Shown here one piece after another: positions 1 through 10,233 of a stretch of 64,000 nucleotides of DNA. The stretch is taken from assembly GCF_010389155.1 (NCBI RefSeq), contig NC_057765.1:23252980-23316979 (forward strand). The letters are read 5' to 3'. The notes below the pieces were generated by a model that saw nothing but the letters and a program-made list of their open reading frames with translations, was not told where the DNA came from and made no database searches. Position 1 is the stretch's first letter. Each line of letters starts with the position of its first letter. This DNA comes from Erigeron canadensis. Lineage: Eukaryota; Streptophyta; Magnoliopsida; Asterales; Asteraceae. A program made the translations under genes and the position numbers.

Positions 1-1394
1 GGCTAGAGAATTGAAATGTTTTGTCAAGTTTGATAAGGCAATTCTACAAGACTCTTTATCCTTAATTAATGAAAAGGTAGAGTCGAGATTTACCTCATCA
101 TCGGGATATTCCTCATCAATGCTTTCGGCTTCCAACACTTTATCCTTGCGCAACCTCGCCATGAAACACACATTTGCAGATAAATCTTCATTTTCATCAT
201 TAGAAAGCAATAGCCACTTATCATCCTCAACAATTAAGGCTTGTCCGGCTTCCACTTGCTTGGCCAAAAGCATCTTCTGCTTATAGTATTCATAATTCTT
301 CTTGCGAGGTAGCTTGCAATCCACAGCAAAATGACTAGGAACTCCACAGTTATAACACTTTTTGTCAAATGAATTACTCTTCTCCACAATTTGTTTCTCA
401 CTTCCTTCCTTCTTGTCCTTATGCTTTGATCCACTAGATTCACCTTGTTCAAAGTTGTGATGATAGTGTTCCTTCTTTGGAAATGCACTTGTTGATGAAG
501 TACGGAGATTGTTTTTGGTTGGCCTCGCTTTGTAATACTTTCTTTTGAAATGCTTGGTCACAGCGGCAAGAGCTTGATATAGTTCATCAGAAACACCATC
601 TCTTGTAGCCAAAACATCTTCTCCCTCCTCATCAGACGAAGAAACAATAGTCATTTGTCTCTTGAGAGCCTCAGAAATCTTTCTTTCAACAACCAATGCC
701 AAAGGATCAGCAGATACAACTTCTGGTATCTTGTTGGATGAGTACTTGCTTAGAACTTGGTGCTCATTCAGTTTGAAAGATTCATAGAGAGTATGAATGG
801 TGAACTTGTCAGATTTTGATGCTGCTTGATTTGAGTTCCAAAATCTTCCCACTCAGGACCAAGAGTTTTGATGAATTTGATGTTCAACTCAATTTCAGTT
901 TTCTTGACTTTGTTCTTCCTCAGTTCGTTGATTACATTGCAAAATTTGTAGTACACTGACTCAAGAGATTCATTTGGTGATTTCTGGAAGTTGTCAAACT
1001 CAGTTAAGACATTTGTCAATCTGATTATTGAAGTCACGTCAGCTTCTTCCATTTGTCTTGCAACTTCATCCCAAATCTCCTTTGCTGTATCATAAGAATC
1101 AACTGAGCCATATATTTCATCCGGTAGTGCTTGGTATAAGCATGACCTAGCTCTGTTGTCAGCAGCAGTTCGATCTTTTTGTTCGGCATTCAAAAGATCA
1201 GGAGTCAGTATAGCACCAGTAGTAGGATGACGATGCACTGCAAGTCCATTCATTATGGAATCCTTAATCATGTGACCATTAGTCTGTCGTTCCACATAAT
1301 CCATGAACCTTTTCTTCCAAAGTCCATAGTTACCACGGTAGAGAACTAGAGGTCTTGTGTCTGTACCCAAAGCCAATGCTTCACGAGTAGCCAT
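1..1394 (-). pseudogene. gag: copia gag of element A, frameshifted and cut by the window edge
   Basis: This is the capsid/nucleocapsid polyprotein of a copia element. It starts at the ATG at 1394 (protein start MATREALALG). The N-terminal 200 residues carry the UBN2/copia gag fold signature: a YGLWKKRFMDYV-type tryptophan block, AKEIWDEV, and ESVYYKFCNVINEL. The first frame closes at 768. The same protein continues in another frame after a shift near 825-833, with an acidic SSSDEEGEDV stretch and then one CCHC zinc knuckle (CYNCGVPSHFAVDC, about 362-319). The reading runs on to the left edge. The shift makes the protein non-functional as written unless it is a sequencing error. The leader upstream holds no other gene. 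Confidence 0.85.
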
Positions 1395-2703
1395 TAGAAA
1401 TTGATTTGAATTAAGAATTGAATTGAATTTGGTTGAAGAAATGAAACGATCTTGATTAGAATCGTTTTAAGAAAAGTGAATGAAACGATCTTGTTAGATT
1501 GGAGATGAAACAATCTTGAATGATTTGAAATGAAACGGTCTTGTAAAAGAGATCGTTTTAGGTTTCTTTAATTTGAGAAAAAAATTTCTAAGTATTCTGA
1601 AACGATTTGGGCAGAGTAATAGTGTGAGATGGAATGAAATGAATTGAGCAAAACCAATCACGAAGATCAGTTACCCAAGAAGAGTGTGATTCCCAAACAC
1701 AACAGTTCACAAAATCAATCAAACCAGAACTTGTTCAAAGAAAACTGGGACGATCTTGAATGAGATTGTCCTGGATACACAAATACTGAGAGGATCTTGA
1801 ATGAGATCGTCCTGGTATCAACAGGCTAAGACGATCTTGATTGAGATCGTCTTTGTTTTTCTTTCCAAAACTTTCAGTAACACAGCTATTTCCAAGTAAT
1901 TGAATTGACCAAACCAATCCAAAAGGATTAATTAGCCACAATCAAGATTGTCCTGGATACACAAATACTGAGAGGATCTTGAATGAGATCATCCTGGTAT
2001 CAACAGGCTAAGACGATCTTGATTGAGATCGTCTTTGTTTTTCTTTCCAAAACTTTCAGTAACACAGCTATTTCCAAGTAATTGAATTGACCAAACCAAT
2101 CCAAAAGGATTAATTAGCCACAATCAATACTTTACAACACAACCACACTTGTCAGAATGATCTTATGAGGATCGTCCTACAAGCCACAACACTGAAATGT
2201 GAAAAACAAGTATGAAGACTGAAACGATCTTTGCAAGATTGTCCTAGCTGAAGATTGTCCTTGAGTTGTCTTCTTCATCAGTTCAGTTTCAACATAAAAC
2301 TCCATTGATGAACTTGAAAAACTTCAATATCTTTTGATTTTCTGGGAATTAGAACATGAAACTACTTGCAAACAGTTTGAAATCACTTTAGCTACGATCC
2401 GATTAACAAATATCAACACAAAACATAACAGAATCAAATCCCAAATTTTAGCGCCAAAAAAAAACTCAAAATTCGAACTCGTGATCCAGATCGAATTAGA
2501 ACTTGAAACTTGAAAGGATTATGTTATCAACTATCACGAATCTAATGGTGAACAAACATTTGTGATTTTATGTGAATTGTGAGGTGAATTTTGAAATTTC
2601 AGTGATGAAAAATGACGAACAACAAAAAAAAACAGAAATAATTTTGATTTTTTGATAAACTGTGATTGAATTCGGTTGTGGATCGATATCAAAACGATAT
2701 TAT
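1395..2703 (-). repeat. Leader (5' UTR) of element A with many GATCGT inverted repeats
   Basis: This is non-coding sequence between primer site and gag. It contains at least eight short imperfect palindromes built on ACGATCT...AGATCGT with a loop of about six bases (for example near 1450, 1500, 1550, 1750, 1797, 1831, 2160 and 2225). In RNA each would form a hairpin of 7-9 bp. The rest is AT-rich without ORFs worth calling. Confidence 0.7.
1764..2127. repeat. 182-bp tandem duplication in the leader of A
   Basis: Two nearly identical 182-bp copies lie head to tail (1764-1945 and 1946-2127). Each carries two of the GATCGT hairpins and a CCAAACCAATCC stretch. High identity implies recent slippage or recombination within the leader. 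Confidence 0.9.
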
Positions 2704-2715
2704 GCTCTGATACCA
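2704..2715 (-). promoter_or_regulatory. Primer binding site of element A (tRNA-iMet)
   Basis: The minus strand reads TGGTATCAGAGC two bases inside the LTR end. This is the standard plant copia site complementary to the 3' end of initiator tRNA-Met, where minus-strand DNA synthesis begins. Confidence 0.9.
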
Positions 2716-2717
2716 CA

Positions 2718-3040
2718 TGTAATAACACGATTTATATCACTGAATTCACATTAACAATGGCGGAATCAAGGTGTTTGGTTAGTGTGTGTGTTCTTGGTGT
2801 TTGTGTGTGTACTGAGAGAGAATTAGAGGTGAAATGGTATTAAGTGTGTGAAAAATGAATCAAGGATGTGTGTAGAGTCATGATTCCTAAGGTGATGAGG
2901 GGTATTTATAGGCTAATCTAAACAATTATGCTAATTATCACAATTAGCCCCCCAACCTTAGTAATCATAAGCCTATGACTTAACAACAAGTAAGTCCTAT
3001 AACTTAAATTACAATTTATCACTATTTTGGATTTCTAACA
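2718..3040 (-). repeat. 5' LTR of element A (323 bp)
   Basis: On the minus strand the LTR begins TGTTAGAAATCC and ends GTGTTATTACA, directly before the primer site. A TATAAATA promoter box lies at about 2919-2905 on that strand, so transcription would run leftwards into gag. The right boundary is set by the abrupt return of element B RT coding sequence at 3041. Confidence 0.88.
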
Positions 3041-3042
3041 TC

Positions 3043-3972
3043 CTATATGTTCAAATATATGTCGATGACATTATCTTTGGATCTTCCTATAAGAAGCTTT
3101 GTACCAAGTTTAGCTCACTGATGTCTTCTCACTTTGAGATGAGCATGATGGGTGAGCTAACTTTCTTTCTTGGCTTACAAATTTGCCAACTCCCTGATGG
3201 GATCTTCATAAATCAGGAGAAGTACATCCGAGACATGCTGGCTAAATTTGACATGTCAAATATTGCCACAAAGCCCACTCCCATGTCTCCTCCAAACAAT
3301 CTCCATGCTGATCCTGAGGGTAAGCATGTGAACCCTACTCACTATCGTGGTATGATTGGCTCGCTGATGTATCTCACAGCGAGTCGTCCTGATATTATGT
3401 TTTGCCAATTGTTTGTGTGCAAGATATCAAGCATCCCCCAGGGAATCTGATCTTCTCGCTCTCAAGCAAATCTTTAAATACCTTTAAGGAACCTCTTCAT
3501 TGGGTCTTTGGTATCCCAAAGAGTCCATATTTGATTTTGTTGCATACTCCGATTCTGACTATGCTGGCTACATGTTAGATAGAAAAATCACTAGTGGAGG
3601 ATGTCAACTGTTGGGGGGGGGGGGGAGGTTAACTAGTTGGTCTAGTAAGAAACAGCATACAATGTCCATCTCCACTGCTGAAGCAGAGTATGTGTCTGCA
3701 GCGAGCTGTTGTACACAAGCCCTATGGATGAAAAACCAACTCGCTGACTAAGACGTAGATTTCTCTAAGGTTCCCATAATGTGTGATAATACCAGTGCTA
3801 TTGCAATCACACACAATCCTATTCAGCATTCCGAGACCAAGCACATAGACATTAGGTATCACTTTATTCATGACCACGTCATGAAAGGTGATGTGAAGAT
3901 TTACTTCATCCCCACTGATTCAAAGATCTCGTTAGTAGGCTGGGTATGCTAAATTGTGAATCAGCAACTTGA
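3043..3972 (+). pseudogene. pol: copia pol remnant: reverse transcriptase end and RNase H
   Basis: The reading opens in frame with the RT active-site motif YVDDI (3058-3072) and continues through [12 protein letters not shown] and [18 protein letters not shown] to 3450. A frameshift near 3405 and a second near 3485 break it. RNase H follows at 3500-3751 (SDSDYAG, then STAEAEYVSAASCC), with a G run inserted at about 3613-3626 in place of the usual shorter LLGG. A stop at 3749 and a deletion near 3920-3935 remove part of the terminal LADIFTKPL region. The last in-frame codons end at 3972. It cannot make a working enzyme. Confidence 0.9.
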
Positions 3973-3988
3973 TTTGTTAATGTCACCT

Positions 3989-4230
3989 CAGCAAGTTTAA
4001 GTCTGTTTTACTTGCTGATAATAAGGTAATGAAGAACCATATATCTTTATCTAGTCCAGCAGCAAACGGCTGCTGGTAAAGACAAATAAAATCTGTTGAT
4101 CCCTGATGCTTTGGGAAAAAAGCACAATAAAAGTAATAGGGTGCTGAAAGTCCCTATCTAGTCCAGCAACAAACGGCTGCTGGTAAAGACAAATAAAATC
4201 CGTTGATGGCTGACAATTTGCCAAAAATTG
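3989..4230 (+). ncRNA. Structured RNA repeat block after pol, element B
   Basis: This non-coding block directly follows pol. It starts with a hairpin (stem CAGCAAGT / ACTTGCTG, 3989-4017). Then come one partial and one full copy of a roughly 106-bp unit (full copy 4098-4204) and a terminal hairpin CAATTT/AAATTG (4214-4230). Each unit has a hairpin with loop CAAACGG (stem CCAGCAG/CTGCTGG) followed about 20 bases later by CCGTTGAT, which can pair with the loop. The full copy also holds hairpins ATAGGG/CCCTAT and TGCTTT/AAAGCA. Element F has the same series with different stem bases that still pair. Function is unknown; RNA export, translation or packaging are all possible. Confidence 0.7.
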
Positions 4231-4752
4231 TATTTGGTCAACAACTTCATCCTTACTTCCTTTGTGGCTGACTAAAAACTTGGTTAACCAAAACCCATCA
4301 GTAGGTATTTTCTTTTAAAACATTATCTCATGAGTGTATATCCACTCAGTATATTTTAATTCTTAGTTTATTAAGAATTTCAAACGGTTACCTCGATTTT
4401 CTCCCTAATTGGCAACTTGTACAGTGTATACGCCGTATACTCGAGTACATTCCAAATTTTGGTACAAGTTGTCATATCAAAATTATTTTATACGTTACTC
4501 ACAACAGTATATATATATATATATTACGTAGGTGATAAAAAGTGTGACGGTTCACTTTTGCAGACATTGGACCCATATCCATGCCATATATAAGTAACCC
4601 ACACCGTATTTCCATCTTTTACGTTCATTTTTTCTCTCAAAATTTTCCAATCATCTTCTCAATCTCTCAAATCTTCCATATATCTTTCAATATTCTCAAA
4701 TCTTTTTCTCAAATTTTTAGTTTCTCATCATCATCCTTCTTAAACTACTAAA
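4231..4752 (+). promoter_or_regulatory. Putative internal promoter and leader of the third ORF, element B
   Basis: The region holds CTCGAGTAC (about 4440), TATACGTTACTCACAA (4489-4504, identical at 50,002 in F), a TA microsatellite (4508-4524), a TATA box (CATATATAAG, 4585-4594) and then a 140-base pyrimidine-rich stretch up to the ATG at 4753. This is the layout of a plant pol II promoter and 5' UTR. Promoter activity is inferred; no transcript is known to me. Confidence 0.5.
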
Positions 4753-7700
4753 ATGGCTGATCAATCTGAACAACAACAAGAACCACAACCTCAACAAACT
4801 GAAACCCTAATATTCAAGAAATTCGAGAAGACTTTACTCTTCACTTCACATCCGATGTATATGACCCAGAAGGGATTGAATCTTCTAATCAAGTATCCTT
4901 TCAAGCATCAAAGTTGGTGATTAAAGCCAACAACTACTTGGGATCAGAAGGAATCCCACCCAAGGTTAAAGGGTATTTTCAAATGTTGGATTTCATCATG
5001 GGATGCTCTGCAAGATGAGCAATTTACAAAGATCCTAAAGAAATGTGAGTCCATCTTGTAAGGGAATTTTGGTGGACTTGCGATTACAACCTCATCGACA
5101 ACACACAATGTCCATCTCAGTTGATTTGTTGAGAAGTGTTCTTCGTCTACCGAATCAAACTACAGAACGACCATTTGTTGGGATGGTAGAGACCAACATA
5201 TGGAAGAAATGGTTGCTGACCATTGGATATGGAACAAACACGATTCCACCCGCACCCGTTCATAGCAACCCCCAAAAGAAATTCCTGCCTGGGGTATGGA
5301 GGTTGCTATTCACACATGTGATTCAGTGTCTTGGGGGGACCAGTGGCTCTTTTGATCAAGCCACTGCTGCTCAAATGCAAATAATATATGCACTGGCGAA
5401 TGATCGTTTCATTGACTTCGCCAGTGTCATCTTTGAAGATCTTAAAGGGAAGGTCACCATCAGGAACAGGTCCAGTTCAGTGCCCTTTGCCAGATTCCTT
5501 TCGCTGATATTCAGGCATGTGCTCAAGGAAGAATATCTCCCTGAAGGTGCAAACTATATCACCTCCCCCAGGGTTGCAAGTGATGCATATAAAACCCTAG
5601 CTTGTGATCCTGCTCTTTTTGAAGCATGGTATGTTGAGCTCACTCCAGCAATGCAACAAGTATTATTCTCTATGTACCCTGAGAACTATAAACAAAACCC
5701 CTCTAGAGCTGTTATGCTGATAATCCCCCCAGCAGCCTCCAAAGCTCCCAAAAAGGCCAAGAAAACACAACTTTCCTCTTCTTCCACTTCACCTCCTGCT
5801 GATGTCTCAAAACAAAACAGCAAGTACCAAAGGGCAAAACTACTAAAGTTAAGACGTCCTCACTGCCCAAGGACAATAGAGACCCAGCCACCCATCAGCA
5901 GTCTCCCAAAAGACTGCTGACGAGAATACGGGTAACAGCCAGCAGCCACCTCAAGTTTCTGTAGGAGAGGTTGGTGTAAATCAAGGGCCATCCCAGCCCT
6001 CTAGAGTTGAGTCTACCCCACAATTAATTCCCCCCTCTTCCCAACCCTCTGCGTCATTGTCAGCAGCCAGATCACAAGTGATGCTAGAGACAACAAATTC
6101 TGCGGCCGATGATGCTTTGGTGACACAACACAATGAAGCTGAGGCACCTGGTTCCCCTGACCCCGTAAATTTCTCCCTTGAAAGAAGACAGGTGGATGTT
6201 GGTGAAACTGAAAGTGCTAGTTTGATTGTTGAAGATGCTAGTGAAGGTAGGGATATTGAAATGAATGTTGGTGGGGTTGATGAAGGAAATGTTGAATCCA
6301 AAAATGTTGCTGTTGAGATTGGAACTAAAAGTTTTGATGTTGAAGGAGAAGGTTTTGATGTTGTAAATAGGTTTGATGAAGATGATAGTGATCTTGATTT
6401 GGGTGATTTCATAGCTGATGAATTCCAGCTGGATTCCTCCAACTAGACTGATAAAGTTGAAGCAAGCGATATGGAGGTTGATGCTGAGAGGCTGCTGCCA
6501 TAGTTGTAAATACAGCAGCCATCAATGAAAGTGTTGAAGAAACTGCCAATGAAGAAAATGCAGCAGCCACTGAAGAAGAAGTTGAAATTGAAGAATCCAC
6601 TGAGGTGCTCGTATTGACTGCGAGACCTTAAACTCCACCCGTGCAGCCAGTGAACACCATGCTATCTCTGAGCATGCCTTCCTCCTTTTTAAGTGTTCCT
6701 GGATGCACATCTGCAGTCAAGCCAAATATTGAGCCTCAAACAACCAAAAGTTTAGGTATCTCTCACTCTACCTACTCTGCTGACAGGCTGGTTAGGGTAG
6801 AGCAAGGTCTTACAAATCTCACCAAAACAGCTCAACTTGCTGTTGAACTTAATGAACAAGGGGCTGATAGATTCGTGAAGACATTGGAAAGCTGGTACAA
6901 AAACAAAGCCAGAACTCTTCCAGCATTGAGACACTTAAAGAAAAATCTGTCTCCATGGCTGCTAATCAAGAGAATATTCGTCTCTCTCTCAACTCACTCA
7001 GCAAACATCAGCAGGCCATAAAGCGCAACTCCTCATCTCTGCTCAAAGTTGCAAATGCTACGAGTTATTCTGCCAAGAAGGCAGTGTCTGCCAACAAGGA
7101 TGCTTCTGCTGAACTAAAGAAGCTTGCCGACCTTGTCTCCCCATTGGTTACTCAAATTGAAAGCAATACCAAGGCTATCAATGCCTTGGAGACTCAAGTA
7201 ACCAATCTTCCCACTCCACAGGTTTCCTTCACTGAGAAGGATCATAAAAGACAAGACAAATTAGAAGGAAGTGGGGGAGATTAAGGAGCTGCTGTCAAAG
7301 TTGATTAAGCAGCAGGATGCACCGGCAGCAACTGTGGAGGTTGTGATTAATGATACAACCTCCAAGGGGGAGAAAGTTGATGTTGCCGTAATGCATTTAG
7401 TCAGCGAGGCAGTAAACAAAGCTGTAAATGAAATTTATGATGCCTCTGCTGACAAGGTCCTTTACACAAAGGATGTTGCCACCTCAACTGAAGAGGATAT
7501 GGCCATCATGCCAATACAAGAGGCTGAAGCTGTGATTGAATCCCCATGCTGACATTGAGGGGGAGACTGAAATGGTTGTTGAAGAAATCCCCCCTGTTGG
7601 TGTTGAGGGGGAGAAAAATTTAGAAGAAAACGTTGCTGAAGTTGAGGGGGAGCAACAGTTGGTTGTTGTAGAAGCTCCCCAAATCCAAAGGTTTAATGAT

Positions 7701-8966
7701 GTTGAGGACGAGTAGATGGATCCCAAAGCAATCAAAGAAGAATGGGAAGCTGGCTTTGCACGAGAAATGGCTACAGACAGATCCAAGGAACTGCATTCAA
7801 TCTTTCACAACAGATACCTAGGAAATGCTCAAATCACTCCAATGTCTGACTCTCGCAGAGAACAGCTTACCAAGTCAGGGTTCTTCAAGCAATCATCTGC
7901 TCCCACATCTGTAACTGCTGAAAACCTCTTCATCACCTCCTCAGCAAGTCATAAGCATCAAATGATTGACATTCTTGCATTGACTGCTGAGGGAAAAACT
8001 CAAGATGAGGCCATAGAGGAGCTTGACAGAATTAAGACGAACAAAGAAAATGAAAAGAAAAACATAGAATTCATCAAGCAGCTACCTCTATTGGAAAAAG
8101 ATCAGTTAGATGGTGAACAGAAAATGCTATTACTAACTGGCGGGCTAGAAGCTCTCTACAGGCAGAAGCATGCTGATGTGGAACTTCAACTGAAAGAAAA
8201 ACGGGACAAGTTTGAAGAAGAAAAGGAAAAGTGGCTGAAAGTGATGGAGAAGAGAAAGAAGCCCCAGAGAATAACTGTTGTGGAAGCTTTCAAAGCTGGA
8301 ATGGGACTTAAGACTAACCTGAAATTCTTAAGAGAAGGATCAAGTGTCCCATCGAGATTGGAAAATGTAAAACTGGCCAATCTAGGTGCTTCAGAGTGGT
8401 TTGAGGTCTACATGCTCATCAAAGACAAAACGGCTGCCAACTATGCCCAACTACAACAAATGCTCAAAGGTTATTTCGAAAGGGCAAGAGAGTATGAGTC
8501 TAAGTTTAAGGCTGATTTGCCCATGCTGAGGCAAATCTTTGGTACTCCAGCAGCCATCAACTCTCCAGCAGGCAAGAAGGTTCAAAGAAAAAGAAAGCAT
8601 GTCTATCAACCTTCATCTGCTGAACTTCCACCCATCTCTGGAGATGCTGCCCTAAATCTAAGATTGCCTCCAAGGAGTGTGTTTGAAGAAGGGAGAGTCT
8701 TGGAAAGTCCTGCTGGCATATTCTTCCAAAACTTCCAAAATGATCAACTCTTCTTTAGGCTGGATGAGATAGAAAAGGCATCCACGGGCTTTCTGATCAG
8801 CATCAGAAAAAGATTTGCTAAAATGATAAGTGCTAGATCAGTCAACAACAAGATTGATGAAGAATTGATGAAGCCAAACAGATTAAATGATCCTGTGTTG
8901 AGGATAGCCAAGCAGGAAGATGCTTTTGAGATAGAAGCAGCTTACTCTTATGCATTCCACTTGTAA
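4753..8966 (+). pseudogene. Third ORF (env-like position) of element B, multiply frameshifted
   Basis: The start is ATG 4753 (MADQSEQQQEPQ). The protein is readable across at least six frames: 5045-5920, 6057-6446, 6641-7021, 6955-7284, 7271-7552 and 7716-8966. The first part is a globular domain (FWWTC-like block, LLFTHVIQCLGGTSGSFDQ, RFLSLIFRHVL) shared with the third ORFs of F and C. Next is a Ser/Pro/Lys-rich linker, an acidic stretch, a coiled-coil-like part, and a charged C-terminal domain (7716-8966) ending YAFHL. No signal peptide or membrane segment is evident. The family is known to me mainly from uncharacterised proteins encoded by Asteraceae copia elements. Role unknown; the position matches the env-like gene of Sireviruses. 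Confidence 0.75.
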
Positions 8967-9058
8967 ATGTAATTTGTAAAAATCACCAAGTGATTTAATA
9001 AGACATCTTTTCTCACATCTTATCTTGTATCATTTTTTTCAAAGTCTCCTCAGCGAAT

Positions 9059-9068
9059 AGGGGGAGAT
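9059..9068 (+). promoter_or_regulatory. Polypurine tract of element B
   Basis: AGGGGGAGAT directly abuts the LTR start. It primes plus-strand DNA synthesis. The G-rich form matches the conserved tract of Sireviruses and the tracts of C and F. Confidence 0.85.
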
Positions 9069-9719
9069 TGTTAAGTCTTAGATTCGCTGATAAGACTTGC
9101 TCGCTGACGTTGGTCGTCAGCGAGACCAGTGACTCTCTTCAACGGGTGGTATGCTGCCCAACATGTTTGTCAAGGCGGGAAGATTTCAAACCATATGAAA
9201 ACAAGAGTCACATGGTGGTGGTGGTTCCAACTGTATTGTACCTGCTATAATAATTACAGTTGGACAGTTTGTTCTTATTACCGAAAATGGTAAAGAAGAC
9301 AAACAGTACTTCTTTAAAGTACTATGAACCAATGGGACGTCGACAACCATCACCAGTCACTATCAAGACAAGGTTGTGCTGCCCTAATTCCTCCCCTATA
9401 TAAAGCAACACAGCCTCCACAACTTATCGTGTTTGTCACCTTAAAAGTGTGTGTCACTTCATTTGTAATTGATTTATGTTTGTAGTGTGTCTAGACTTTA
9501 CAATTACTTTATTTTGTTCATTTGTATTCTTGTAAGTCAATGTCGATAATATCGATCATGTATTCATCGTTTAATCAATGATACATATGATTAGACTTGC
9601 TTAGATTCTTTGCATTTGAACTTGCTATTGTTCTTGTTTATTTACTTTCATATTTACATTATTGTCTAGTTAATCAAAACACAAGTAGTGCATTCGTGGA
9701 CTGTTAAATTAGACTAACA
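9069..9719 (+). repeat. 3' LTR of element B (about 651 bp)
   Basis: Begins TGTTAAGTCTTAG right after the purine tract and ends at AGACTAACA (9719) by inverted-repeat logic. An end at 9707 is possible from alignment with the LTR of F. It carries TCGCTGA/TCAGCGA words near its start, an inverted repeat CCAACTGTA...TACAGTTGG (about 9226-9259), and a TATA box CCTATATAAAG near 9394. With the matching 5' LTR outside the window, age cannot be estimated. Confidence 0.82.
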
Positions 9720-10233
9720 AAAACAAGACTATATTGATTAGTCAAATGGTTAACAACTTTGTCTCTAGAGACAGAAGTTAACAGTTTCATCCTTGCTTCT
9801 TATAAAACCAGCGGTCATTTTTAACTTTAGGTAGAACAAAAAACAACCTTTATACTTTAGGTAGGGATAAAACTATTTCTCAACCTTTTCTAGATACCGT
9901 CAAAGACAATATTTACACCCATTATAACTCATCAAAGACAATATTAAGTGTTGTAAGTAATGAGTGTGGATCTACCTGAAGGTTTAAAAAGAGGGCATAT
10001 GATAGAGAAGAACCCATTTGCCAATATTGAGCCTATTATGGGATGAGTAGAAGTTGACCATGCTCCTACTGCTATCGGGCCATTCATGTGTTGACCATCA
10101 TTTAACAGACTGAAATGAGTTGCGCAGATAGTGAGTTGTTGACCTTTTTCAACTTTTGCTTTTCCTGAAATTTTATGTATTTCAACAATTTCCAGCCTTT
10201 AAATTCAAGTTTAAAAATAAGGCTTGTTGCTTC
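9720..10233. other. AT-rich sequence, nothing recognised
   Basis: No ORF, RNA gene or terminal repeat could be supported. The phrase ACTTTAGGTAG occurs twice near 9825 and 9855. Confidence 0.6.

Larger units (their letters stand above)
1..3040 (-). mobile_element. Ty1/copia retrotransposon A, 5' half, antisense
   Basis: The minus strand carries, in order, an LTR (3040-2718), a primer binding site complementary to initiator tRNA-Met (2715-2704), a 1.3-kb leader full of short inverted repeats, and a copia gag gene that runs off the left edge. Protease, integrase, RT and the 3' LTR must lie outside the window. The LTR has matching TGT...ACA ends. The element sits inside the reverse transcriptase of copia element B: the plus-strand sequence right after the LTR resumes with the RT codons before the YVDD motif. 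The expected 5-bp target duplication would be TCCTA (3041-3045), but its partner is outside the window. Confidence 0.9.
3041..9719 (+). mobile_element. Ty1/copia retrotransposon B, 3' half (sister of F)
   Basis: The remaining part of this copia element runs from the RT active site to the 3' LTR. Its left half was displaced beyond the window by insertion of element A. Order: RT/RNase H remnant (3043-3972), structured repeat block (3989-4230), promoter-like region (about 4440-4752), third ORF (4753-8966), polypurine tract (9059-9068), LTR (9069-9719). Every part has a matching part in element F at 48-55 kb in the same order. The two LTRs differ clearly, so B and F are related families rather than copies. 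Confidence 0.88.

Noticed and set aside
1450..2250. GATCGT palindromes as transposon ends
   Set aside because: They are too many, too short and all within one leader; no target duplications.
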